A DNA stretch of 64,000 nt from Congeria kusceri (lineage: Eukaryota; Mollusca; Bivalvia; Myida; Dreissenidae): NCBI GenBank assembly GCA_027627225.1, contig CM051029.1, forward strand, positions 17,785,656 to 17,849,655, read 5' to 3'. Shown in pieces: positions 45,601-48,319 of the stretch; position 1 is the first letter of the stretch; each line of letters opens with the position of its first letter. A model generated the notes under the pieces. The model saw only the letters and a list, made by a program, of their open reading frames with translations. It searched no databases and was not told the DNA's origin. Position numbers and translations under genes: made by a program.

Positions 45601-48319
45601 ATAGGCAAAAAAACCTTTTAGGGTCTGCGCAAAAAATTGGGGGTGGGGTGGGGGGGTTGGGTCGGTTAAACGGAAACCAACATTTTTTTTTTAACGCCTA
45701 ACTGAGGAATAGTATTTATACCTTTGCCATACGGAACTGAAAATATGAATACATAAAACATATAAACATCTATGACCAAATATTTAACTTTCAATACATA
45801 TTATTTATAGAAGTAATATGGAAGTCCCATGTAAGGATGACAAAGTCTTTCACTGAATTAAGTGGCATAAAATCACTAAATGAAAGAGAATTGAGCTTAA
45901 ACAAAAATTGAAATTTAAACTAAATTTCGTGTCTGAAACGCTCAGATATTTCAATATCCAACACTTGGAAGTCAGTTCTTCCACATTCACATTAGTGCAA
46001 GCCCTGTTTCTATAATAGAAAACCCTGCGTTACTCACTCTTAGTCCCAGCTATCATGTCAAACACCGAGGAATCCCTTTTCGACGGCTCCACAGGCTGGG
46101 GCAGTGATACCACGCTGCGGTGCTTCTGCTGCGGCGTATAGCCCGAGGACGTTGACCCCTGCGTGGACTTGCCGTCCCCCTTAGAGCCCTCGACCCCGTT
46201 CACGAGGGAGGGGGTGGAGGGAGCATGGGAAGGGGACTGGGTTTTCTCGTCCGACTTCACGAGGCGATGCTTGTTATCAAGTAAGACCGATATCAATGGC
46301 AGGTATAGAGCTGCAATTCTGCCTTGCAGGTTCTGAAAGAAGGAGAAATCTACCAATTTTCCTGCACATTGCAATTGTCCTCAAGGACAATTGAGCTTTA
46401 TGTCATGGTATGAACTTTGTCACTAAAGGAGAGCTTGTGCAGCGGCTCAGGTAGCTCTGACCATGAGCTTTATGTCATGGTATGAACTTGGTCACTAAAG
46501 GAGAGCTTGTGCAGCGGCTCAGATAGCTCTGACCATGAGCTTTATGTCATGGTATGAACTTGGTCACTAAAGGAGAGCTTGTGCAGCGGCTCAGATAGCT
46601 CTGACCATGAGCTTTATGTCATGGTATGAACTTGGTCACTAAAGGAGAGCTTGTGCAGAGGCTCAGGTAGCTCTGACCATGAGCTTTATGTCATGGTATG
46701 AACTTGGTCACTAAAGGAGAGCTTGTGCAGCGGCTTAGATAGCTCTGACCATGAGCTTTATGTCGTGGTATGAACTTGGTCACTAAAGGAGAGCTTGTGC
46801 AGCGGCTCAGATAGCTCTGACCATGAGCTTTATGTCATGGTATGAACTTGGTCACTAAAGGAGAGCTTGTGCAGCGGCTCAGGTAGCTCTGGCCATGAGC
46901 TTTATGTCATGGTATGAACTTGGTCACTAAAGGAGAACTTGTGCAGTGGCTCAGGTAGCTCTGACCATGAGCTTTATGTCATGGTATGAACTTGGTAACT
47001 AAAGGAGAGCTTGTGCAGTGGCTCAGGTAGCTCTGGCCATGAGCTTTATGTCATGGTATGAACTTGGTCACTAAAGGAGGGCTTGTGCAGTGGCTCAGGT
47101 AGCTCTGGCCATGAGCTTTATGTCATGGTATGAACTTGGTCACTAAAGGAGAGCTTGTGCAGCGGCTCAGGTAGCTCTGACCATGAGCTTTATGTCATGG
47201 TATGAACTTGGTCACTAAAGGAGAGCTTGTGCAGTGGCTCAGGTAGCTCTGACCATGAGCTTTATGTCATGGTATGAACTTGATCACTAAAGGAGAGCTT
47301 GTGTAGCGGCTCAGGTAGCTCTGTAGGGAGAGCACTTGCCCTGTAAGCGAGAGGTCCTGGGTTCGAGTCCCAGGCTGGCACCACAATTTTCACACCGTGG
47401 GACATTTATAATAAAATGATATACATTTCAACTATTATTACTTATAAACAAGGCCAAAACAATAACAATGCATCAATATTAATTCTCTGTAAATCAATTG
47501 GGTCTTTGTGCTCATGATATGGTCGACCTACCTTAGATATGTCTTTTTACAGCAACTGTAATTGTCACATGAGTGACGAATATACCCCCACAATATGGCC
47601 TTGTAACAAACTATGGCATCCATTTGAAAGAAATGGACCCAGAGAGAATGCAATTATTTTTTAGCAGAGTATTTGAGAAAATTTAAGTTCAATAGGAGCA
47701 ATAACTCTGTCAACATTTATTGGTTTGTAACCAAAGTCAAACTTTGCCCATATTATATGATGTTACACATATGTACCTAAAACAATTTAAATATGTGAAG
47801 CCTTAAATGAGATGTTGTCCGGAACCGCGTTTTAGGGATTTAAGTCGAAAAGGGGCCATAACTTTGTCAACATTTGGTGGTCTGTACCCAAAGTCAAACT
47901 TGACCTGTATTTTATGATGTTAAATCTGTCAAGCCTTTCTTGAGTTATCACACGGAAACCATGACATCAACAGATGACAGACCAACTACTCACTCCTATA
48001 TGGCCCCCATAAACCTTGTTTGTGTAATTAAAGATTAATTTTTAACAAGACTAGTGATGTCCTTGTTAATGTTTAATAAATTCAGGTCAAGAAATCTCAC
48101 CTTGTGAGTGTATCGGTCATCAAAGGCGTGTTTTGCAAACTGGTCCCGCAGCACGCTGATGGCACATCGCCGCGTCTCCTTGCTCTCGTTCAGCGCGAGC
48201 TTCAGTTCTTGCAGCAGAAGACCCGGCAAGTAGTGCGTCTTCCGGTACTCCTCGGAAAGTGTGTAGTCGCTTTTTAGATCTAGCAAACGGCAATGAGAAT
48301 CATGAATGCGACTGACGTC
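395..48319 (-). CDS. DOCK-D (zizimin) family Rho GEF, 18 exons, partial at both ends
   Basis: The spliced product (863 residues in this window) reads throughout like vertebrate DOCK9/10/11. Family knowledge: these proteins activate Cdc42 (DOCK11 and DOCK10 also Rac) through the DHR-2 domain, at membranes reached via PH and DHR-1 domains. Seen here: the central helical region (residues about 1-530) and the first two-thirds of DHR-2 (about 540-863), with diagnostic blocks such as [80 protein letters not shown] and HEQFKRRT. All 18 acceptors end in AG, all donors begin GT, and phases match across every junction. The last part of DHR-2, which in family members holds the nucleotide-sensor helix, lies beyond position 1. 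PH and DHR-1 are not seen. The closeness to DOCK9-11 rather than DOCK6-8 rests on [11 protein letters not shown] and GCTAF. I cannot choose between DOCK9, 10 and 11, so no symbol is given. Confidence 0.95.
651..712 (-). pseudogene. Duplicate of the exon R acceptor and first 16-17 codons
   Basis: Minus-strand ttaag|GTGAAC is followed by codons for [16 protein letters not shown], 96 nt upstream of the true acceptor. The frame ends soon after at a TAA. Of the differences from the real exon in these codons, four are synonymous and one changes Asp to Lys. No matching donor of usual quality follows, so I treat it as an exon fragment. Confidence 0.85.
713..1958. mobile_element. Two adjacent inverted-repeat (MITE-like) elements in AT-rich intron
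   Basis: Element 1, about 1247-1507, starts GGGCCCATATTTATAAAG and ends with its near-complement CTTTATAAATACAAGCCC. Element 2, about 1507-1917, starts TGGGCTCGTATTCACAAA and ends in the inverted GTTTGGAATGCGGCCCC. Both share the GGGCCcgTATTcACAAA terminus seen elsewhere at 6.27, 13.04 and 39.93 kb. There is no coding capacity. The part from 713 to 1246 is AT-rich intron with nothing recognisable. Confidence 0.7.
1959..2105 (-). CDS. DOCK exon Q (49 codons, phase 0 to 0)
   Basis: Acceptor tggtttcag before AGTTTC, donor AAGACA|gtatgt. It encodes [20 protein letters not shown], then [20 protein letters not shown] and VKLIMDSKT. It matches GFFEDEDGKEYIYKEPKLTPL of DOCK9. Compared with DOCK9, about 17 residues between the FFGQ block and FF are absent, consistent with a variable exon skipped or lost here. 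The acceptor is the first of 11 tandem copies. Confidence 0.95.
2106..2452. repeat. 34-nt minisatellite of the exon Q 3' splice site
   Basis: There are ten tandem units after the real acceptor (anchors at 2104, 2138, 2172 and so on). Minus-strand units read ggtttcag|AGTTTatgtatac, so each carries a pyrimidine-poor but AG-containing copy of the exon Q acceptor plus five exon bases. Units vary at a few positions. The array lies entirely in the intron. Confidence 0.93.
2453..4306 (-). mobile_element. Intron P-Q with a tRNA-derived SINE-like element at about 3950-4115
   Basis: On the minus strand around 4115-4030 the sequence resembles a tRNA 5' region (GTGGTGTATTGGATA) with a B-box-like GAGTTTGGTTCC. 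A T-rich tail with tttgtttgttt follows near 3980. This is typical of a tRNA-derived SINE. The rest, 2453-3949, is AT-rich intron with CCGGGA-rich patches near 2985-3035, and I recognise no gene in it. Confidence 0.55.
4307..4420 (-). CDS. DOCK exon P (38 codons, phase 0 to 0)
   Basis: Acceptor gtgtttcag before AAACTT, donor GGTCAG|gtgagc. It encodes [20 protein letters not shown], then [18 protein letters not shown]. The YFRVAFFGQ signature is the hallmark of DHR-2 where lobe B begins. No duplication of its splice sites was seen. Confidence 0.97.
4902..5024 (-). CDS. DOCK exon O (41 codons, phase 0 to 0)
   Basis: Acceptor tgttttacag before GAGACT, donor TTCGAG|gtaaat. It encodes [20 protein letters not shown], then [21 protein letters not shown]. 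This is a DHR-2 helical hairpin of lobe B. Three further copies of its acceptor and first 33-34 exon bases lie upstream (5.10-5.41 kb). One of them has lost the AG. Confidence 0.96.
5043..5935. repeat. Exon O acceptor copies and degenerate AAGGTCA array
   Basis: Near-copies of the exon O acceptor with coding for [10 protein letters not shown] lie with the exon-equivalent first base at 5138, 5269 and 5399 (spacing 114, 131 and 130 nt from 5024). The first two retain tttacag|GAGACT; the third has lost the AG (cat|GAGACT). The intervening and following sequence is a degenerate array of AAGGTCA heptamers and variants at irregular spacing, grading into TATAAGGTCAATATAAGG repeats to 5935. Confidence 0.88.
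6067..6176 (-). CDS. DOCK exon N (110 nt, phase 1 to 0)
   Basis: Acceptor tgccaccag before GTGGAT, donor ACAGAG|gtgaga. It encodes [20 protein letters not shown], then [16 protein letters not shown]. It matches the GCTAFRVITPNIDEE...MQDVHFNE segment, which separates zizimins from DOCK6-8 at this position. Confidence 0.96.
6273..6975 (+). mobile_element. About 700-bp repeat with inverted-repeat left half, copy 1
   Basis: It starts GGCCCCGTGTTCACAAAGG. The complement of this terminus occurs at about 6600-6620 (TTTGTGAACACGGGGCC). A further 350 bp with ACGTCACATCCGGTTTG and GCGTTATTTATGAAAAC follows. The whole is repeated at 39934-40645 with high identity, but the left flanks differ, which supports mobility or templated copying. 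No coding capacity. Confidence 0.8.
7190..7265. repeat. Single palindromic unit of the 50-kb and 62-kb arrays
   Basis: An inverted repeat with GAAAGCCAGAAGG on one arm and CCTTTTGGCTTTC on the other, with a TTCTTTGCACATATG core. It is the reverse-orientation single copy of the 73-78-nt unit arrayed at 50.14-50.60 and 61.93-62.42 kb. Sequence before it at 6990-7080 has a motif (ACTGGTTCTACCC) also present near 860 and 35800. Confidence 0.7.
7320..7684. repeat. AAT/AAC microsatellite
   Basis: About 360 nt of imperfect trinucleotide repeats (AAT, AAC, ACT, some GAT). It produces Ile/Val/Leu/Tyr-rich open frames on the minus strand that are compositional artefacts. Confidence 0.95.
7985..8720. 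mobile_element. Hairpin element with a second inverted-repeat element nested in it
   Basis: The outer element has the GTTTATCGGC ... GCCAATAAA hairpin, TGGAGTTCTGG and the terminal TTGTCTATAGAAAAATCAG ... GTGTTAGAA. It is interrupted at about 8345-8658 by the AAGGCGTAA ... TTACGCCC element (ttatttcaggtaacccgac at the left, ttacctgaaataaac at the right). The uninterrupted outer sequence can be compared at 9490-9800, which shows the nesting. Confidence 0.75.
8830..9083. mobile_element. Palindromic MITE-like element, copy 1
   Basis: Long inverted repeat: a GTCATGGGAAAACGGGGCTT left end and AAGCCCGTTTTTCCCACAAC right end, with inner CAGGCTGATCCGGGA hairpins and a central CCACTGCAGGCAGAAAGTG. Five copies in the window (8830, 16577, 28109, 38711, 49368). 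No coding capacity. Confidence 0.9.
9485..9800. mobile_element. Hairpin element, uninterrupted copy
   Basis: ATCGTTGTTTATCTGCC / GGCCGATAAACGAC arms around TTCTGATGCACATG, followed by ATTTCGATTCTAATATGATT and the end TTGTGTATAGACAAATTAGC. Related copies lie at about 7985, 18985, 27665, 29940, 36325 and 44108. The stretches 9084-9484 and 9801-10075 are AT-rich intron with nothing recognised. Confidence 0.75.
10076..11059. repeat. 35-nt minisatellite, about 28 units
   Basis: Unit AGGTAATGTGCACAAGATGA plus CGGTATGTTTTCACA. Variants are mainly CGG/CAG/TGG, and one-base insertions (CGTGT) recur in two units. On the plus strand every unit holds two donor-like GTAATG and GTATGT motifs, but the gene is on the other strand. 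I found no source copy nearby. Confidence 0.97.
11060..12453. other. Intron M-N remainder, no gene recognised
   Basis: Unique-looking AT-rich intron. Open frames here are short and have no family resemblance. Confidence 0.6.
12454..12511 (-). CDS. DOCK exon M (58 nt, phase 0 to 1)
   Basis: Acceptor tcgtttcag before GCGGCA, donor AACGAG|gtacgg. It encodes [19 protein letters not shown], the DHR-2 helix matching AAMCYVHVTALVAEYL in DOCK9. The small exon is bounded by a 6.3-kb intron downstream and a 4.4-kb intron upstream, both filled with repeats. Confidence 0.95.
12555..13345. repeat. Tandem duplication of about 370 nt upstream of exon M
   Basis: The segment starting ATGAATTTGAT(T/C)AACATAA and running through GCTTGAATGGTTTGCTTTAT to GGAATGATTCAGTTAAGG occurs at about 12570-12870 and again at about 12950-13345. 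The second copy contains an extra segment beginning GGGGCCGTATACACAAAGC. A short block (GTTTCTATATGGAATGATAC) is further triplicated near 13220-13320. Confidence 0.85.
13044..13741. mobile_element. Inverted-repeat element whose right end seeds a satellite
   Basis: The left end GGGGCCGTATACACAAAGC and right end CTTTGTGGATACCACCCC are near-complements, of the same terminus class as the elements at 1.25, 6.27 and 39.93 kb. The right end is directly followed by the 35-nt array made of the same terminal sequence. Confidence 0.6.
13700..14862. repeat. 35-nt satellite of an inverted-repeat-element terminus, about 33 units
   Basis: Unit ATTAAGATGCTTTGTGGATA plus CCACCCCTGAACTGT, with GTGAATACC and GTGGATACC subtypes interleaved and occasional TTTCCCTTAAG expansions of five bases. 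The complement contains GGTATTCACAAAGCATCTTA, the terminus class of the neighbouring element. Confidence 0.95.
14863..15246. mobile_element. Inverted-repeat element with CCTTCTCGAATAAG ends, copy 1
   Basis: Starts CCCTTCTCGAATAAGTGTAT and ends ATACACTTATTCGAGAAGGG, a terminal inverted repeat of about 45 nt including GACGCATTTAATGCGTATTA. The second copy lies at 22473-22870. It sits directly on the end of the 35-nt satellite. Confidence 0.9.
15413..15735. repeat. 35-nt minisatellite, 9 units, containing an element end
   Basis: Unit ACAGAACTGATCTGGCTATT plus TAAAGGGACCTGTTC, almost invariant (one AAATG and one AGGCA variant). The part TTAAAGGGACCTGTTCACAG is the left terminus of the element that follows immediately. 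Confidence 0.95.
15715..16120. mobile_element. MITE-like element with TTAAAGGGACCTGTTCACA termini, both ends repeated
   Basis: Left end TTAAAGGGACCTGTTCACAG; right end TTTGTGAACAGGTCCCTTTA at about 16040-16061. Internally CATTCCAAATTAGTTCATC-type sequence is tandemly duplicated. After the right end, a 17-nt CTTTAACAGAACAGTTT unit is repeated about four times to 16120. Both borders therefore grew minisatellites. Confidence 0.8.
16577..16832. mobile_element. Palindromic MITE-like element, copy 2, next to exon L
   Basis: Left GTCGTGGGAAAACCAGGCTT and right TTATGCCCCGTTTTCCCACG, with inner TTAGCCTGTGCAG hairpin arms. Its right end is about 35 nt from the exon L donor. The interval 16121-16576 is plain AT-rich intron. 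Confidence 0.9.
16868..17083 (-). CDS. DOCK exon L (72 codons, phase 0 to 0); start of DHR-2
   Basis: Acceptor aaacttcag before AAAACG, donor TCCGAG|gtgtgt. It encodes the most conserved DOCK-D block seen here: [49 protein letters not shown]. By comparison with DOCK9 it spans the entry into DHR-2 lobe A. Two extra copies of its acceptor with 15-20 exon bases lie at 65-nt spacing upstream (17.13-17.23 kb). Confidence 0.97.
17084..17260 (-). repeat. 65-nt triplication of the exon L acceptor
   Basis: Minus-strand cttcag|AAAAC(G/A)AAGTT(C/T)G occurs at the true site (first exon base 17083) and again with first base at 17148; a degenerate attcag|AAAACATAGTT lies at 17213. Period is exactly 65. 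GAGCTATAAATAGTATAACA is the shared intron part. Confidence 0.9.
17261..20487. other. Intron K-L part 1, AT-rich with two hairpin elements
   Basis: About 17728-17872 is an inverted repeat (ATACTAGGTTAGTGTTGAA ... TTCGACACTTACCTAGTATT) with an inner CCACGAGCCTTGG. Half of it recurs near 26098-26150. About 18985-19175 is a degenerate copy of the GTTTATTGGC hairpin element. No gene recognised elsewhere; open frames are short. Confidence 0.6.
20488..21286. mobile_element. Inverted pair enclosing a tRNA-like SINE
   Basis: TGTTTCTCAAAGACAGCATG at about 20492 is inverted at about 21262 (CATGCTGTCTTTGAGAAACA), about 40 nt in all. Inside, 20553-20790 is SINE-like: GGTAGAGAGCTGGACT (A-box region), GAGTTCAAGACCC (B-box), a shared body with TCTACGGCTATTCTCCCCC, and an AAACAAACAAA tail. 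A poly-G run lies at 20458-20471. Confidence 0.65.
21424..22438. mobile_element. About 1-kb inverted-repeat element with nested SINE and hairpin
   Basis: Left end ACAGTAAAACCCTGCTAATA and right end GTAAAGCGGGGTTTTAGTGT are inverted. Nested inside are a second copy of the SINE (about 21448-21712; GGGTTCGAACCCC B-box, tail of AAACAAACAAAC) and a hairpin (21929-22087; AAGTGGGTAACACTTATGCA inverted with TGCATAAGTATTACCCACTT). No coding capacity. Confidence 0.7.
22473..22870. mobile_element. Inverted-repeat element with CCTTCTCGAATAAG ends, copy 2
   Basis: Same termini and body as 14863-15246, with small indels. Start CCCTTCTCGAATAAGTGTAT, end AATACACTTTTTCGAGAAGG. Confidence 0.9.
22871..24372. 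mobile_element. Intron K-L part 2: repeats and an inverted-repeat element at 23826-24200
   Basis: 23490-23620 has three to four copies of ACTATGGTTTGGTTAAAGCC. The element at 23826-24200 has arms ATTAGCCCCTTAGACATTAT ... CCAAGGGGCTAATG and CCCCTTCCTCAAAA / TTTTGAGGAAGGGG, with a 32-nt internal repeat (TTATTCCAGGGTGGACAATA) four times. The remainder is AT-rich with no gene seen. Confidence 0.7.
24373..24676. mobile_element. Inverted-repeat element with AGGGAAAGATCTAG ends, copy 1
   Basis: AGGGAAAGATCTAGAG at the left; TATATCTTTCCCT at the right; inner GCAGGGTGCTGCACCC and CTCCTTTTTAGCAGCACC. Copy 2 is at 59121-59375. It ends about 70 nt from the exon K donor. Confidence 0.85.
24749..24862 (-). 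CDS. DOCK exon K (38 codons, phase 0 to 0)
   Basis: Acceptor ttggcag before GTGATA, donor ATGACA|gtaaga. It encodes [20 protein letters not shown], then [18 protein letters not shown], matching VIISVSQLIADVV...RFQQSLxxINxxAxSD of DOCK9. It lies just before the DHR-2 domain. Confidence 0.95.
25123..25440. mobile_element. Inverted-repeat element fused to the exon J 5' splice site
   Basis: Ends TTAGGCATGAAAAAAATATG and, inverted, CATATTTTTGTGTAAGCCTT. Close copies are at 8345-8658 and 62929-63268. On the minus strand the sequence directly after exon J reads G|TAAGGCTTACACAAAAATATG, so the terminus of the element supplies intron bases +2 onwards. Each terminus also carries tttgtttcag|gt about 30 nt in. 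The element makes up more than half of the 579-nt intron. Confidence 0.8.
25442..25567 (-). CDS. DOCK exon J (42 codons, phase 0 to 0)
   Basis: Acceptor atttccag before GTTTTA, donor CTGCAG|gtaagg. It encodes [20 protein letters not shown], then [20 protein letters not shown] and LQ. This matches the family's LKCCNSKLxxIRxEAxxLLYFLM...RTHLQ block. The donor is unusual: the intron bases after the first G are the terminus of an inverted-repeat element (see 25123-25440). Confidence 0.95.
25568..26949. other. Intron I-J, no gene
   Basis: AT-rich. It has a (TA)n tract at about 26154-26185, a half copy of the 17.73-kb hairpin element at about 26098-26150 and a short GTCGCCTTTTCAGGCGACAC hairpin near 26810. 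Confidence 0.6.
26950..27006 (-). CDS. DOCK exon I (19 codons, phase 0 to 0)
   Basis: Acceptor ctccacag before TTTCCC, donor TATGAG|gtgagt. It encodes [19 protein letters not shown], the conserved FPxxxFxG...LCxxLCYE segment of DOCK-D. It is a microexon that ORF calling would miss. The splice sites and family match are both strong. Confidence 0.94.
27051..27537. mobile_element. Inverted-repeat element with CCTACCTACC ends
   Basis: ATAAAATTGAATTTGTTTCT ... TTCCTACCTACCCATTG at the left is roughly inverted by CCCTACCTACCC and ACATAATTTTATTTTGGAC at the right. Terminal layout is like the element at 25123. Single copy here. Confidence 0.5.
27665..28341. mobile_element. Hairpin element (27665-28010) and palindromic element copy 3 (28109-28341)
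   Basis: The first is a reverse copy of the 7985/9485 family (TTCTATAGACAAAGAAG end, GTTTATTGGCCAATAAACGC hairpin). The second has ends GCGTCGCGGGTAAACCGGAC and GACCGGTTTTCCCGCGACGC with inner TTAGCCTGTGCGGACTGCAC hairpin. It ends 57 nt from exon H. Confidence 0.8.
28399..28536 (-). CDS. DOCK exon H (46 codons, phase 0 to 0)
   Basis: Acceptor cctaag before GCTGAC, donor AAG|gtgtgt. It encodes [20 protein letters not shown], then [20 protein letters not shown] and RSFIRK. This matches the DOCK9 block NPLMKKVFDVYLCFLQKHQSE. A short relic of the exon start lies upstream at 29.04-29.08 kb. Confidence 0.94.
28590..28980. mobile_element. Bivalve-type SINE/LINE-tail repeat
   Basis: AACAAGAGCTGTGTCTAAAA at the left, GGGCCATAACTCCACAAT inside, then a run of GACAGACCGAC-type repeats near 28890-28930. 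Elements of this build (related ones at 32.55, 43.12, 44.69, 47.57 and 48.64 kb) are very common in bivalve introns. Confidence 0.6.
29041..29078 (-). pseudogene. Relic of the exon H acceptor and first 11 codons
   Basis: Minus strand atttctgtag|TCTGACCTTGAGAGCCGC and following, coding [11 protein letters not shown] against [12 protein letters not shown] of exon H, about 540 nt upstream of the true acceptor. Homology ends after about 33 bases. The acceptor AG is intact and its tract is better than the real one (cctaag). Confidence 0.75.
29079..30171. repeat. Intron G-H: short tandem AATCAGCTAA repeats and a hairpin element
   Basis: 29535-29880 holds about ten copies of a 17-20-nt GGAAATCAGCTAAAAGAAGG-type unit, with larger duplicated blocks containing GAATTCAGCATG. 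29940-30140 is a copy of the hairpin element (GCGTTGTTTATCG ... CGATAAACAATGC). No gene in 29080-29530, where the seeming CGGGACxxxGTC repeats around 29270-29400 are low-complexity. Confidence 0.7.
30172..30287 (-). CDS. DOCK exon G (116 nt, phase 1 to 0)
   Basis: Acceptor gccatttcag before TGACGA, donor TTCAGG|gtaaaa. It encodes a variable start followed by [20 protein letters not shown], which matches the family's LLEANIATEVCLTALD block. It is separated from exon F by a 10.5-kb repeat-filled intron, the longest between placed exons. Confidence 0.92.
30288..32549. repeat. Intron F-G part 1: 19-nt repeat and unassigned intron
   Basis: 30838-30985 is a GAAGAGTAATGTCAAGGAT unit repeated about eight times. 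The rest is AT-rich intron; the open frames at 31.56-31.82 and 32.0-32.4 kb have no recognisable features. Confidence 0.65.
32550..33000 (+). mobile_element. SINE-like composite with two internal repeats
   Basis: AACAAGACGCTGTGTTTGAT at the left, AGGTCAAGGTCA and GGGTGATATGGATGGATTAG inside repeated twice at about 180-nt spacing, and the end GACGGAATC ... TGTCGGGGGCATAAAA. A longer relative with four internal repeats is at 43117-43937. Confidence 0.75.
33120..34040. repeat. 39-nt minisatellite, about 14 clean units then degenerate units
   Basis: Unit GTTTGAAATAAAGACAACTA plus AAGGATGTACTTTTACCAT. 39 is a multiple of three and the unit has no stop in one frame on each strand. This gives spurious 172-aa (plus) and 208-aa (minus) open frames with a 13-residue period. 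After 33690 the units become diverged (GAACTATTAACAAGTCAAGG types). Confidence 0.95.
34270..35605. repeat. 46-nt minisatellite, about 29 units, two interleaved subtypes
   Basis: Unit GGAATTCTTCTGTCCTTGAA plus GCAACATAAAGGAAAACATG plus TGCATA. Subtype 1 has GAAGCAACATAAAGG, subtype 2 GAAACAGAATAAAGG. Subtypes occur in blocks and a two-part block (about 34.86-35.29) is itself duplicated. No minus-strand frame has a stop over long stretches, which gives overlapping open frames of up to 473 codons. Confidence 0.95.
35606..36689. other. AT-rich intron and a hairpin element at about 36325-36670
   Basis: The element has TTTATTGGCTAGTAAAC ... GTTTATTAGCCGATAAC arms, TTCTGATGCGTCATAATTAA in the middle and the TTTTTTGTCTATAAAAAAC end. 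No gene seen. Confidence 0.65.
36690..37225. repeat. 30-nt minisatellite, about 18 units
   Basis: Unit TTCATTTTTATGTTCAATGC plus TTTTGTGGTA. The ten-codon period makes a 183-residue hydrophobic frame ([10 protein letters not shown] repeats) on the plus strand and Asn/Met/Thr repeats on the minus strand. These are artefacts of the repeat. Confidence 0.95.
37430..37930. repeat. Degenerate array sharing the exon F donor sequence
   Basis: About 12 units of 36-50 nt with (T)ACATACTATGGTAG, GCTAAATCAAATCGCATAC and occasional ACCGGTACATAC inserts. The complement gives CTACCATA|gtatgta, identical to the exon F donor region at 40825-40845. More diverged units lie at 40720-40830. Confidence 0.85.
38711..38959. 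mobile_element. Palindromic MITE-like element, copy 4
   Basis: Ends GGCGCGTCATGGGAAAACCT and GGATTGCCCACGATGCGCC, inner ATTAGCCTGTGCTGACTGC. The intervals 37931-38710 and 38960-39933 are AT-rich intron with no recognised gene. Confidence 0.9.
39934..40645 (+). mobile_element. About 700-bp repeat, copy 2
   Basis: Same as 6273-6975: GGCCCCGTGTTCACAAAGG, inverted TTTTGTAAATACGGGGCC near 40270-40287, and a shared downstream half ending with GAGAAGTTGA. The difference is mostly substitutions and small indels. Confidence 0.85.
40833..41038 (-). CDS. DOCK exon F (206 nt, phase 2 to 1)
   Basis: Acceptor atttcttgccag before ACTCTG. It encodes [14 protein letters not shown], aligning with the family's VCLHQFQYMGKRYI-like block, then a basic Ser/Pro-rich linker ([24 protein letters not shown]). 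The chosen donor is CATA|gtatgt. It is the only nearby donor giving the phase needed by exon G. The last 15 or so exon bases and this donor lie inside a repeat also found as an array at 37.4-37.9 kb, so the exact 3' end is less certain than for other exons. Confidence 0.82.
41229..41295 (-). CDS. DOCK exon E (67 nt, phase 1 to 2)
   Basis: Acceptor atatatttcag before AAATTC, donor CTAGA|gtaagt. It encodes [20 protein letters not shown] then LL, corresponding to the family's short helix pair ending in DFF. Its acceptor, with the first 17 exon bases, is repeated once in the intron about 46 nt upstream. Confidence 0.92.
41296..41352 (-). repeat. Duplication of the exon E acceptor (46 nt)
   Basis: GCCAAGCAGAATTTCTGAAA plus TATATTAAC occurs at about 41280 and again at about 41326. 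The upstream minus-strand copy reads atttcag|AAATTCTGCTTGGCTG, then diverges from the exon. Confidence 0.92.
41353..42370. other. Intron D-E, no gene
   Basis: AT-rich with a C/A homopolymer block near 41500-41520. A GC-richer patch at 41940-42170 has GGCGGGAA and CCGGG motifs and no family resemblance. Confidence 0.6.
42371..42513 (-). CDS. DOCK exon D (143 nt, phase 2 to 1)
   Basis: Acceptor tactttgcag before ACAGGG, donor GATG|gtaaaa. The conserved part reads [20 protein letters not shown] then KYLPD, matching the DOCK9 block after its linker (KLDQSEIKSLL and following). It marks the return from the variable linker to the helical repeat region. Found by translation and splice signals only. 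Confidence 0.92.
42628..42757 (-). CDS. DOCK exon C (130 nt, phase 1 to 2)
   Basis: Acceptor tttcaag before GTCATT, donor AG|gtaaac. It encodes [20 protein letters not shown] followed by a Ser/Thr/Lys stretch and GKGHS. This continues the disordered linker. The exon is assigned mainly by splice signals, exact phase agreement with exons B and D, and the matching low-complexity composition. No long open frame reveals it. A degenerate tandem array begins about 20 nt upstream of the acceptor. Confidence 0.85.
42776..43030. repeat. Degenerate array of about 37 nt upstream of exon C
   Basis: AAGTTCAACCAATCAACAGT plus GCTGTTTTAAATT units, about seven, diverged, starting about 20 nt from the exon C acceptor. 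Confidence 0.85.
43117..43937 (+). mobile_element. SINE-like composite with four internal repeats
   Basis: AACAAGATTCTGTGTTTGAT, a poly-C tract at 43150-43163, four blocks of about 180 nt with AGGTCAAGGTCAAAGT, GGGTGATATGGGTGGAT and GGTGTTGGTGCTAGACG, then GACGGATGGACAGGACGATA and CCGGGGGCATAAAA. Confidence 0.8.
44108..45020. mobile_element. Hairpin element, 29-nt array and SINE-like tail
   Basis: 44108-44240 is a hairpin-element fragment. 44473-44682 is GGGTTAACCAGACGTGTCCC plus AGACGCAGA, eight units alternating ACGC/ACAC/ATGC. 44683-44995 has AGGGCCATAATTGCCTAAAA and ends TTGTGGGGGAATAAAAAAAC, the body and tail of a bivalve-type SINE. The array lies at the 5' edge of this body. Confidence 0.75.
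45310..45705. mobile_element. Inverted-repeat element with GGTTTCC ends
   Basis: GGCAAAAAAAATAATTGTTG plus GTTTCC at the left; GGAAACCAACATTTTTTTTT and TAACGCC at the right. No close second copy in the window. Confidence 0.5.
46038..46332 (-). CDS. DOCK exon B (295 nt, phase 0 to 1)
   Basis: Acceptor ctttcag before AACCTG, donor AAGA|gtgagt. It begins [20 protein letters not shown], the family's ALYLPL block. A long Ser/Pro/Gln/Lys-rich low-complexity linker follows ([21 protein letters not shown]), which is a place where DOCK proteins vary and may be phosphorylated. An AGT serine codon is split with exon C. The exon is clearly GC-richer than the flanking intron. A 72-nt tandem array starts about 60 nt upstream of its acceptor. 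Confidence 0.93.
46393..47305. repeat. 72-nt minisatellite containing a tRNA-like A-box, about 12.7 units
   Basis: Unit GAGCTTTATGTCATGGTATG plus AACTTGGTCACTAAAGGAGA plus GCTTGTGCAGCGGCTCAGGT plus AGCTCTGACCAT. The last part, GGCTCAGGTAGCTCTG, is the 5' region of the tRNA-like element that ends the array. Confidence 0.95.
47306..47383 (+). tRNA. tRNA-like sequence, SINE head or tRNA pseudogene (anticodon TGT)
   Basis: D-arm AGCTC...GAGC, anticodon stem CTTGC/GCGAG around loop CCTGTAA (anticodon TGT at 47342-47344), T-arm CTGGG-TTCGAGT-CCCAG and an encoded-looking CCA. The acceptor 5' strand does not pair with GCTGGCA and base 33 is C instead of T, so a working tRNA-Thr is unlikely. The B-box GGTTCGAGTCC is intact. 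Confidence 0.6.
47560..48030. mobile_element. Bivalve-type SINE/LINE-tail repeat
   Basis: AATATACCCCCACAATATGG at the left. GGGGCCATAACTTTGTCAAC and GTAACCAAAGTCAAACTTTG blocks are duplicated. The end is GATGACAGACCAACTACTCA and CCCATAAACC. Confidence 0.6.
48101..48319 (-). CDS. DOCK exon A (73 codons, phase 0 to 0)
   Basis: Acceptor ttttccccag before GACGTC, donor AAG|gtgaga. The product starts DVSRIHDSH and contains [13 protein letters not shown] and [15 protein letters not shown], then ends FDDRYTHK. This is the conserved block just before the long variable linker of DOCK-D proteins. It is the most 5' exon I could place. Two degenerate copies of its first half lie upstream at 49.66-49.80 kb. 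Confidence 0.93.
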